Shown: one piece after another, positions 1 through 6,011 of the stretch
Position numbering within the stretch: the first letter of the stretch is position 1
Layout: each line of letters opens with the position of its first letter
Assembly: GCA_004296815.1 (NCBI GenBank)
Contig: SCVT01000061.1
Coordinates: forward strand, 1 to 9,920
Direction of reading: 5' to 3'
DNA: 9,920 bases
Source of the DNA: Reyranella sp.
GTDB taxonomy: Bacteria > Pseudomonadota > Alphaproteobacteria > Reyranellales > Reyranellaceae
Notes under the pieces: generated by a model
Seen by the model: only the letters and a program-made list of their open reading frames with translations
Told to the model about the DNA's origin: nothing
Database searches by the model: none
Position numbers and translations under genes: made by a program

Positions 1-1482
1 GACAAGTTTGCCGAGGCACTTGCCGGCGCCAAGCGCGAGGCCAAGGCCGCCTTCGCCGACGACCATGTGCTGGTCGAGAAGTATCTCACGCGGCCGCGCC
101 ACATCGAGATCCAGGTCTTCGCTGACGGCCATGGCGGCTGCCTCTATCTCTTCGAGCGCGACTGCTCGATCCAGCGCCGCCACCAGAAGGTGATCGAGGA
201 GGCGCCGGCGCCGAACATGGAGCCGGCGCGCCGCAAGGCGATGGGTGAGGCGGCGGTCGCGGCGGCTCGCGCGATCGGCTACCGAGGTGCCGGTACGGTC
301 GAGTTCATCGCCGACCAGGATGGCACGTTCTTCTTCATGGAGATGAACACCCGCCTGCAGGTCGAGCATCCGGTGACCGAGATGATCACGGGGCAGGACC
401 TGGTCGAGTGGCAGCTCGTGGTCGCGGCCGGCGGGAAGATGCCGCTGGCGCAGGAACAGCTGCGCATCGACGGCCACGCGGTCGAGGTCCGGCTCTATGC
501 CGAGGACCCGGCGCGCAACTTCCTGCCCTCGACCGGCACGCTGGTGCATCTCCGGCTGCCGGAGGAGGGCGCGCATGTGCGCGTCGACACCGGCGTGCGC
601 CAGGGCGATACGGTGACGCCGTTCTACGATCCGATGATCGCCAAGGTGATCGTGCACGACCGCGACCGCACGTCGGCGATGCGGCGCATGGCGGCGCTGA
701 TGGGCGAGACCGAGGTGGTGGGCGTCACGACCAACGCGGCGCTGCTGAAGGCGCTGTGCGCGCATCCCGCCTTCGTGGGCGGCGAGGTCGACACCGGCTT
801 CATCGAACGCCATCGCGACAGCCTGTTCCCCAAGCCCGAGCCCGCGGCCGATCGCATCTTCGCGGTGGCGACGCTGGCGCGCCTGGTGGAGTGGCAGGAC
901 GCGAAGCCCGCCGTGGGCGATCCTTGGTCGCCGTGGAACCAACAGAACGGCTTCCGCCTGCTCGACGAGGGCCATGACGAGGTGCGCTGGAAGGACGGCG
1001 AGCGCGAGGTCGCGGTGATCGCGCGGCGCCAGCGTGCCGGCGGCCTTCGGCTGGAGCTGCCGGGCGGCGCGCAGGAGGCGAGCATGCGGCGGCTCGACGA
1101 TGGACGGCTGGCGATCGGGCTGGGCGGCGACACGTTCACCGCGACCGCTGTGCGTCGCGCAGCCAACGACGGCGGCATCGACTATTCCGTGTTCGTCGAC
1201 GGCGGCAGCCGGCGGCTGCGGCTGGTCGATCCGCTCGACGTCACGCAGTACGAGGCGACGGCCTCGGCCGACGCCGCCGTGCGCGCGCCGCTGCCGGGCA
1301 AGATCATCGATCTTCGCGTCAAGGCGGGCGACTCCGTCAGTAAGGGCCAGGCGCTGCTGGTGCTCGAGGCGATGAAAATGGAGCACACGCTGGCGGCCCC
1401 GGCCGACGGCAAGGTGAAGAGCGTGCGCTACGCCGTGGGCGAGCAGGTGGCCGAGGGCGCCGAGCTGGTCGAGTTCGAATGA
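1..1482 (+). CDS. mccA: 3-methylcrotonyl-CoA carboxylase, biotin carboxylase/BCCP subunit (5' partial)
   Basis: This subunit carboxylates its covalently attached biotin using ATP and bicarbonate; in the MCC holoenzyme the partner beta subunit passes the carboxyl group to 3-methylcrotonyl-CoA (leucine degradation, cytoplasm). The frame is open from base 1, so the N-terminus lies outside the window; 493 residues are visible of the roughly 660 usual for the family. In visible numbering, the ATP-grasp part carries HQKVIEEAPAP (K63) and the biotin carboxylase signature EMNTRLQVEHPVTEM starting at E114, followed by the HAVEVRLYAEDP segment. The C-terminal biotinyl domain has EAMKMEH with the biotin-accepting lysine at K459 (codon 1375-1377). 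The middle region with SLFPKP and DPWSPW resembles MccA more than acetyl- or propionyl-CoA carboxylase subunits, but that subclass call comes from memory of the family. The mvaB gene further along supports a leucine role. The stop codon overlaps the next gene's start as ATGA. Confidence 0.9.
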   Translation, partial: DKFAEALAGAKREAKAAFADDHVLVEKYLTRPRHIEIQVFADGHGGCLYLFERDCSIQRRHQKVIEEAPAPNMEPARRKAMGEAAVAAARAIGYRGAGTVEFIADQDGTFFFMEMNTRLQVEHPVTEMITGQDLVEWQLVVAAGGKMPLAQEQLRIDGHAVEVRLYAEDPARNFLPSTGTLVHLRLPEEGAHVRVDTGVRQGDTVTPFYDPMIAKVIVHDRDRTSAMRRMAALMGETEVVGVTTNAALLKALCAHPAFVGGEVDTGFIERHRDSLFPKPEPAADRIFAVATLARLVEWQDAKPAVGDPWSPWNQQNGFRLLDEGHDEVRWKDGEREVAVIARRQRAGGLRLELPGGAQEASMRRLDDGRLAIGLGGDTFTATAVRRAANDGGIDYSVFVDGGSRRLRLVDPLDVTQYEATASADAAVRAPLPGKIIDLRVKAGDSVSKGQALLVLEAMKMEHTLAAPADGKVKSVRYAVGEQVAEGAELVEFE

Positions 1483-1850
1483 GCGTCCTGCCATCGGCGT
1501 TACTGGGCGGCTGGCGGCTCGTGAGCTGGTCGTTCGTCTATGAGGACGGAAGGCCGCCGGAATTTCCGATGGGCCCTGACGCCGGGGGCTACATCCTCTA
1601 CACGCCGCAGGGCCAGGTGAGCGCCACCATCATGCGCGCCGACGCAAGCGACTGCTTCGCCTATGCCGGAAGCTACGAGATCGCGGACGGCACGGTGTTC
1701 CACACGATCGAGATCTCGACCAACAAGGCGCTGATCGGCGTGCGCTCGACGCGCCACATCAGGATGGACGGCGAGCAGCTCACGCTCTCCGGGCCGGACT
1801 TCACGCCCGGCACGAAGAGATCGCAGCAGATCGTCTGGCGCCGCGCCTAG
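1479..1850 (+). CDS. Lipocalin-like domain protein, 123 aa
   Basis: A small beta-rich protein matching the lipocalin-like family often annotated in proteobacteria and actinobacteria (the PF13924 type). Supporting motifs are the opening LLGGWRLVSW (residues 8-17), MGPDAGGYILYTPQGQVSATIMR (31-53) and the later YAGSYEI (62-68). The family's biochemical role is not established; a small hydrophobic ligand is often supposed. No signal peptide is apparent, so it is probably cytoplasmic. The protein is slightly short: the stretch between the IMR motif and AYAGSYEI is compact compared with family members I recall. Its ATG overlaps the mccA stop codon by 4 bp, so translation is probably coupled to the carboxylase. 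Its TAG stop directly abuts the stop of the opposing permease gene, leaving no intergenic space. Confidence 0.8.
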   Translation: MSVLPSALLGGWRLVSWSFVYEDGRPPEFPMGPDAGGYILYTPQGQVSATIMRADASDCFAYAGSYEIADGTVFHTIEISTNKALIGVRSTRHIRMDGEQLTLSGPDFTPGTKRSQQIVWRRA

Positions 1851-3125
1851 CTATTTCTTCCCGCTGCTCAGCACGGCGTTCAGGATGATGGCGCCGAAGG
1901 TCGCCGTGCCGATGCCGCCCATTGCGAAGTCGCCGAACTTCAGGGTGAAGTCGCCGGTGCCCAGCACCAGCGTGATGGCGGCTACGATCAGGTTGCGGCT
2001 GTCGGTGAAGTCGACCTTGTTGTCGACCCAGATCTTAGCGCCGGCGATGGCGATCAGGCCGAACACCACGATGCTGACGCCGCCCATCACCGGGAGCGGG
2101 ATGGTGTGGATCAGCGCGCCGAACTTCGGCGAGAAGCCCAGCAGGATGGCGACCAGGCCCGCGACCACGAACAGCGCGGTCGAGTAGATGCGGGTGGCGG
2201 CCATGACGCCGATATTCTCCGCGTAGGTCGTCATGCCGGTGCCGCCGACGCCGCCGGAGACCATCGTGGCGACGCCGTCGCCCAGGAATGCTCGCCCGAT
2301 ATGCGGGTCCATGTTGCGGCCGGTCATGGCGCCGACGGCCTTCAGGTGGCCGAGGTTCTCCGCCACCAGGATCAGCGCCACCGGCGCGATCAGGATGATG
2401 GCCTTGGCGTCGAAGGCCGGCGCACTGAAGTTCGGCACGCCGAACCAGGCGGCGTTGGCGAGCACGGCGCCGCTCACCGGCTTGCCCCAGCCCAGGCCAT
2501 TGGTCAGGACCGCGTAAATGATCGTGGCCACGATCAGGCCGACCAGGATCAGGAGCCGTCGCGTCATGCCGCGGGTGAACACCGCAACCAGGGCGATGCT
2601 CAGGAAGGTGAGCGCCTGGATCCAGGAGTCGAACGAGGTCGGCGCCATGTTCTTGATCGGAATGGAAGCGAGGTTGAGGCCGATCACGGCGACCACCGCG
2701 CCTGTAACGACCGGCGGCATCAGCCGCTCGACCCAGCCGGTACCGGTCGACATCACGATCAGGCCGATCACCGCATAGAGCGCGCCGCAGACGATGATGC
2801 CACCCAGCGCCAGCGGAATGTTGCCGTTGGCGCCCTGTCCCGCGTAGCCGGTGGCGGCGGCCACGACCGAGATGAAGGCAAAGGAGGAGCCGAGATAGCT
2901 CGGCACCTTGCCGCCGACGAAGAGGAAGAAGATCAGCGTGCCGACGCCGCTCATCAGGATGGCGACGTTGGTGTCGAAGCCCATCAGGAGGGGGCCGAGC
3001 ACCGTGGCGCCGAACATGGCGACCACGTGCTGGATGCCGAGCGCGACTGTCTGCGGCCACGGCAGCCGCTCGTCCGGCGCGACGACAATGCCCTCGGCCG
3101 GCTGCTTCTCCGTCCAGTTGAACAT
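1851..3125 (-). CDS. rutG: RutG-like NCS2 uracil/xanthine permease
   Basis: A 424-residue inner-membrane nucleobase:cation symporter of the NCS2 family, predicted to import uracil or a related pyrimidine. Many hydrophobic segments run from about residue 27 to 420, consistent with the family's 14 helices. The QHVVAMFG motif (32-39) is the NCS2 N-terminal hallmark. The core substrate region has VAENLGH with E256 and H260, and TTYAENIGV with E303; these match the glutamate, histidine and glutamate that bind uracil in UraA. The stretch NMDPHIGRAFLGDG (271-284) and FSPKFGALIHTIP (331-343) resemble E. coli RutG closely, hence the symbol, which reflects similarity rather than a proven substrate. A GGAG-type ribosome site lies just upstream of the ATG. 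It follows the DUF2189 gene by 68 bp on the same strand. No other rut (pyrimidine ring-opening) genes are visible. A purine-specific or general uracil permease is the alternative. Confidence 0.88.
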   Translation of the reverse strand: MFNWTEKQPAEGIVVAPDERLPWPQTVALGIQHVVAMFGATVLGPLLMGFDTNVAILMSGVGTLIFFLFVGGKVPSYLGSSFAFISVVAAATGYAGQGANGNIPLALGGIIVCGALYAVIGLIVMSTGTGWVERLMPPVVTGAVVAVIGLNLASIPIKNMAPTSFDSWIQALTFLSIALVAVFTRGMTRRLLILVGLIVATIIYAVLTNGLGWGKPVSGAVLANAAWFGVPNFSAPAFDAKAIILIAPVALILVAENLGHLKAVGAMTGRNMDPHIGRAFLGDGVATMVSGGVGGTGMTTYAENIGVMAATRIYSTALFVVAGLVAILLGFSPKFGALIHTIPLPVMGGVSIVVFGLIAIAGAKIWVDNKVDFTDSRNLIVAAITLVLGTGDFTLKFGDFAMGGIGTATFGAIILNAVLSSGKK

Positions 3126-3158
3126 GCTCTCCCCCGCGGTGGATCAGACCTCCCGCAA

Positions 3159-3182
3159 CCCTCCCCCTATGACGGGGGAGGG
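3159..3182. repeat. GC-rich palindromic hairpin between DUF2189 gene and permease
   Basis: Two perfect 9-bp arms, CCCTCCCCC (3159-3167) and GGGGGAGGG (3174-3182), flank a 6-base loop. No T-run follows on either strand, so this is not a canonical intrinsic terminator. The element resembles the C-rich/G-rich dispersed intergenic palindromes common in alphaproteobacterial genomes; that family resemblance is from memory and was not tested. It lies between two same-strand genes, where it could dampen read-through or stabilise the upstream mRNA. Confidence 0.6.
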
Positions 3183-3193
3183 GGAAGGAGAAA

Positions 3194-4066
3194 TCAGTCC
3201 ACAACCTTGCGGTAGAGATGCCAGGTCGCGTGCCCGAGCACCGGCAGCACGATGGCGAGGCCGACCAGCAGCGGGATGGCGCCGAGCACCAGCATGCCCG
3301 CCACGATCAGGCCCCACATCGCCATCGGGCCGGGGTTCATCGCGACCGCACGAACCGACGTGGCGATCGCCGTGCCGACACCGGCGCGGCGGTCGAGCAG
3401 CATCGGGAAGGAGACGACGCCGATCACCAGCACGACGAGGGCGAACAGGAAGCCGACGCCGATGCCGACGCCCGTCATCGTCCAGCCCGCCGGCGTGGTG
3501 AGCGCGTCGCGCACGAAGGCGACGGCCGAGACCGGCGCATCGGGCCCGAGCGTCACGGTGTAGATGAAGTTCGCCGTGAACAGCCACAGGCAGAAGATCG
3601 CGAACAGCAACAGGCCCATCACCAGGATCGAGCCGATCGCCGGCGAACGCACGACGGTGAAGGCGTCGGTCCAGCTCGTCTCGAGCCCCTGCTCGCGGCG
3701 GCGGCTGATCTCGTAGAGGCCGACGCCGAACAGCGGTGCGACCAGCGCGAATCCGGCGATCATCGGGAAGACGAGCGCCAGCATCCCGTAGTCGAAGGCC
3801 ATGCGGGAGATCACCAGGCCGGCGATGGGATAAAGCAGGCAGAGGAAGACGACGTCGGTGCGGCAGGCGCCGAAATCGCGGAAGCCCTTGGCGAGCGCGT
3901 CGCCGATGTCGGCGGCGCCGATGCGCCGGACGACCGGCGGACTCGCCGCGCGATCCTCCCACGCACCGTCCATGGTATGGGCCGCCGAGCCGACGGCCTG
4001 ACCGGTTTGCTTCAGATGTTCCCATCCCCACTCGAGGGGATTGCGGACGTGGTTCTGCATGGCCAT
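3194..4066 (-). CDS. DUF2189 family integral membrane protein
   Basis: A 290-residue membrane protein of the DUF2189 family, which has no established function. The N-terminal 65 residues are soluble and end in VRRIGAADIGDALAKGFRDF. Hydrophobic segments then lie at about 72-90, 93-118, 144-168, 196-222 and 248-280, the last long enough for two helices. Family-like conserved stretches are LYEISRRREQG (117-127), FPMLLDRRAG (220-229) and the C-terminal LPVLGHATWHLYRK (274-287). The ATG at 4066 is preferred over the internal Met at codon 3 because an AGGAGG site sits 5 bases upstream of it. The permease gene lies 68 bp downstream on the same strand, so the two may be co-transcribed, with a hairpin in between. 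A role linked to transport or envelope is a guess from location only. Confidence 0.82.
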   Translation of the reverse strand: MAMQNHVRNPLEWGWEHLKQTGQAVGSAAHTMDGAWEDRAASPPVVRRIGAADIGDALAKGFRDFGACRTDVVFLCLLYPIAGLVISRMAFDYGMLALVFPMIAGFALVAPLFGVGLYEISRRREQGLETSWTDAFTVVRSPAIGSILVMGLLLFAIFCLWLFTANFIYTVTLGPDAPVSAVAFVRDALTTPAGWTMTGVGIGVGFLFALVVLVIGVVSFPMLLDRRAGVGTAIATSVRAVAMNPGPMAMWGLIVAGMLVLGAIPLLVGLAIVLPVLGHATWHLYRKVVD

Positions 4067-4071
4067 GACTG

Positions 4072-4077
4072 CCTCCT
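4072..4077 (-). promoter_or_regulatory. Shine-Dalgarno site of the DUF2189 gene
   Basis: The minus strand reads AGGAGG with 5 bases before the ATG at 4066. It decides between two in-frame ATGs six bases apart in favour of the first. Confidence 0.75.
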
Positions 4078-4161
4078 GCGAACGAAAGTCCGTAGGTCGC
4101 GGTCCGTTGTCGCGATCACGACAGCGCCGCGATCCACCACTCGCAGGACTCTACGCCGGTT

Positions 4162-4219
4162 GCGACAGGTTGTCGCTCCCCTTCGCGTGCGGTGCGAAGG
4201 GCTTCTCGCTAGTGCGAGA
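4162..4219 (-). terminator. Cluster of three hairpins downstream of the aminotransferase gene
   Basis: Directly after the aminotransferase stop codon (minus strand) come three perfect inverted repeats: TCTCGC/GCGAGA (4204-4209 with 4214-4219, loop 4), CCCTTCGC/GCGAAGGG (4179-4186 with 4194-4201, loop 7) and GCGACA/TGTCGC (4162-4167 with 4171-4176, loop 3). None is followed by a T-run, so a standard intrinsic terminator is not shown. They may form a 3' end structure or a weak terminator isolating the aminotransferase transcript from the DUF2189 gene. The rest of 4067-4161 holds only the ribosome site and a weak TGTCG/CGACA repeat (4108-4112 with 4119-4123). Confidence 0.4.
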
Positions 4220-5149
4220 TCAGGCGGCGAACTTCAGGTACTGGGCCACGAAATCGCAGCCGACGCTCTTGGAATAGGCGTCGATCAGCTTCCTGGTGAT
4301 CGGACCGGGCGCCTTGCCGTCGCCGACCGGAGCGCCGTTGAAGTTCCTCACCGGCAGGATGCAGAGGCTGGTGGAGGTGAGGAACATCTCCTCGGCATTG
4401 GCCGCGTCGAACATGTCGATGTCGCCCGGCGTGCAGGCGACGCCGATCTGCTTGGCCATGTCCATGGTCATCTGGCGGCTGACGCCCGGCAGCACGTAGC
4501 GCTCCGACGGCGTGAAGAGCTGGCCCTCGCGCACGATGAAGATGTTGCTGCCCATGCCTTCGGCAAGGTTGCCGTTCTCGTCGAGCAGGACCGGCCAGGC
4601 GTCGGGGTTCAGCGCCTTGATCGGCTTCTCGGCCATGATCATGTTGAGATAGTTGTGCGTCTTGGCGCGCGGCGAGAGCATCGAGGGCGCGATGCGGCGC
4701 GCTGTCGTGGTCATCACCTCGGCGCCCTCGCGGTAGAGCTTGCCGCGCTTGGCGAGCGGCAGCGGCGTCATCTCGATCACGACTTGCGGCCCGACATTCT
4801 CCCAGCCCTCGTCGCCCACGGCGTCGACGCCGCGGCTGACCCTCTGACCCAGCCACCAGTCGCCGACTTCGGCGCGCAGATGCTCGTTGCGGGCCACGAC
4901 CTCCTCGCTGTGCGCGATCATCTCCTTCGGCGACAGGCCGGGATCGATCTGCAGGTAGCGCAGCGAACGGTAGAACCGTTCGATATGCTCCTTCAGGCGG
5001 AACGGCGCGCCGTTGAAGGTGCGCGTCATGTCGAAGGCGCCGTCGCCGTACTTCCAGCTGCGGTCGCGGAAGGGGATCATCACCTCGTTCTCCGGCACGA
5101 ACTTGCCGTTGAACCACGCGATGCGCTGGTTGCTGAGCTGCTGGGCCAT
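4220..5149 (-). CDS. Fold-type IV PLP aminotransferase, branched-chain aminotransferase-like
   Basis: A 309-residue class IV aminotransferase that transfers an amino group between an amino acid and a 2-oxoacid using pyridoxal phosphate in the cytoplasm. The length matches bacterial branched-chain aminotransferases. The N-terminal WFNGKFVPENEVMIPFRDR and YGDGAFD (34-40) are the family opening. The PLP lysine is predicted at K163 in RAKTHNYLN, and the glutamate contacting the PLP ring nitrogen at E197 in LAEGMGSNIF. The phosphate-binding parts are LPGVSR (220-225) and FLTSTS (256-261), and GPITRK (282-287) is near the C-terminus. These match the IlvE layout, but the YGDGAFDMTRTFNG substrate loop differs from the usual YGDGVFEGIR, so D-amino acid or amine substrates remain possible. 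An AGGAG site lies 7 bases before the ATG. It starts 14 bp after the GntR stop codon, which indicates an operon with that regulator. Confidence 0.85.
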   Translation of the reverse strand: MAQQLSNQRIAWFNGKFVPENEVMIPFRDRSWKYGDGAFDMTRTFNGAPFRLKEHIERFYRSLRYLQIDPGLSPKEMIAHSEEVVARNEHLRAEVGDWWLGQRVSRGVDAVGDEGWENVGPQVVIEMTPLPLAKRGKLYREGAEVMTTTARRIAPSMLSPRAKTHNYLNMIMAEKPIKALNPDAWPVLLDENGNLAEGMGSNIFIVREGQLFTPSERYVLPGVSRQMTMDMAKQIGVACTPGDIDMFDAANAEEMFLTSTSLCILPVRNFNGAPVGDGKAPGPITRKLIDAYSKSVGCDFVAQYLKFAA

Positions 5150-5163
5150 GACGTGTCTCCTGT

Positions 5164-5922
5164 TCAGGTGGCTCGAAGTTCGAAGGCGTCGGCACCGGCC
5201 GCGACACCGCGTCGGCGGCGGGCCGGAAGGGGACGGGCAGGGGCGATGTTGCCCGTATCGTCGGCGAGGTCGGCCACATAGGTCAGCGCGCGGCCGATAT
5301 CCTGCTGCATCTCGCGCCCCGCGGTCGCGGCGTCGCGCGCCTGCAGCGCCTCGATGATCCTGAGGCGGCCGGCGGGCCCGCGCGGCGAGGCAACGAAGTC
5401 GGGATAGAGCAGGTTCATGTAAGGGCCGGTCTGCAGCCAGAGCCCTTCGATCACGCGCAACAGGGTTGGCTGGCCGGCTGCGGCATAGATGGCGAAGTGG
5501 AACTCGCGGACCTTCTGCCGGTCGGTCACGCCGTCGCCGCGGCTGCGGGCGGCGACGATCTCGCGGGCGGCACGACGGATGGCGGCGATCTGGTCGCGGC
5601 TCGCCGCCAGCGCTGCCTTCTCGGCGGCCAGGCCCTCGAGCGCCATGCGCATATCGCGCAGCTCAAGCACCTTCGCTCGGGTCATCAGGGGCAGGCGCAC
5701 GGAACGGTTGGGCTGCATCTCGAAGGCGCCCTCGGCCACCAGCCGGCGCAGCGCCTCGCGCACCGGCGTCAGGCTGACGCCGAGCACACCCGCGACGTAG
5801 CGAAAGGTGACCTTCTGTCCCGGCGCAAACCGGCCAGCCGTCAGCGCTTCGCGCAGCGACACGTACACCTGCTGGCGGAGCGAGGTGTCGGCGGGATCGG
5901 CGGTGGACGGGGAGCGCGGCAT
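5164..5922 (-). CDS. GntR-family transcriptional regulator, FCD subfamily
   Basis: A 252-residue DNA-binding repressor or activator. The N-terminal winged helix spans about residues 14-78, with the GntR signature FRYVAGVLGVSLTPVREALRRLVAEG (40-65). The C-terminal alpha-helical FCD ligand domain runs from about 85 to 218, with EFHFAIYAAAG (140-150) as its core. Compared with the consensus I recall, the metal site is poor: H142 is kept, but V138, R186 and D208 occupy positions usually Asp, His and His. The tail after 222 is Arg/Ala-rich and looks unstructured. ATG 5922 is the only reasonable start: no other start codon occurs before an in-frame upstream stop. No clear ribosome site precedes it. 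The gene is transcribed with the fold-IV aminotransferase and diverges from the class III aminotransferase gene. A palindrome in the shared upstream region is the likely operator, suggesting autoregulation and local control. Confidence 0.9.
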   Translation of the reverse strand: MPRSPSTADPADTSLRQQVYVSLREALTAGRFAPGQKVTFRYVAGVLGVSLTPVREALRRLVAEGAFEMQPNRSVRLPLMTRAKVLELRDMRMALEGLAAEKAALAASRDQIAAIRRAAREIVAARSRGDGVTDRQKVREFHFAIYAAAGQPTLLRVIEGLWLQTGPYMNLLYPDFVASPRGPAGRLRIIEALQARDAATAGREMQQDIGRALTYVADLADDTGNIAPARPLPARRRRGVAAGADAFELRAT

Positions 5923-5952
5923 CGGTGGGCCGAGACTAGACCAGGTGGATGG

Positions 5953-5970
5953 AATTTGTGATCACAAATT
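5953..5970. promoter_or_regulatory. Perfect 18-bp palindrome, probable GntR operator
   Basis: AATTTGTGATCACAAATT is identical to its reverse complement and is notably AT-rich in a GC-rich setting. The core TTGT-N4-ACAA fits the general shape of GntR/FCD operators. It is centred about 40 bp before the GntR start and 50 bp before the class III aminotransferase start, where it could block or control both divergent promoters. No convincing -35/-10 pair could be assigned to either gene. The binding partner is inferred from adjacency. Confidence 0.7.
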
Positions 5971-6011
5971 TGCATTGCTGGGTCCAGGCACGGCCGATAG
6001 GCTCGACTGCC

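Noticed and set aside
2106..3215. A 369-codon plus-strand open frame
   Set aside because: It is antisense to the permease, whose membrane segments and substrate residues are intact; the translation is strongly charged and repetitive.
4220..5149. (R)-selective amine transaminase
   Set aside because: The N-terminal YGDGAFD loop is closer to the branched-chain aminotransferase pattern than to the (R)-amine transaminase pattern; substrate cannot be settled by reading alone.
3218..5281. A 687-codon plus-strand open frame
   Set aside because: It is antisense to three well-supported genes (DUF2189, aminotransferase, GntR) and has the Arg/His/Asp/Ala-rich composition typical of shadow frames in GC-rich DNA.
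5953..5970. CRP/FNR-type binding site
   Set aside because: TGTGA and TCACA are both present, but they abut with no 6-base spacer, so the spacing is wrong for CRP; a GntR operator fits better.
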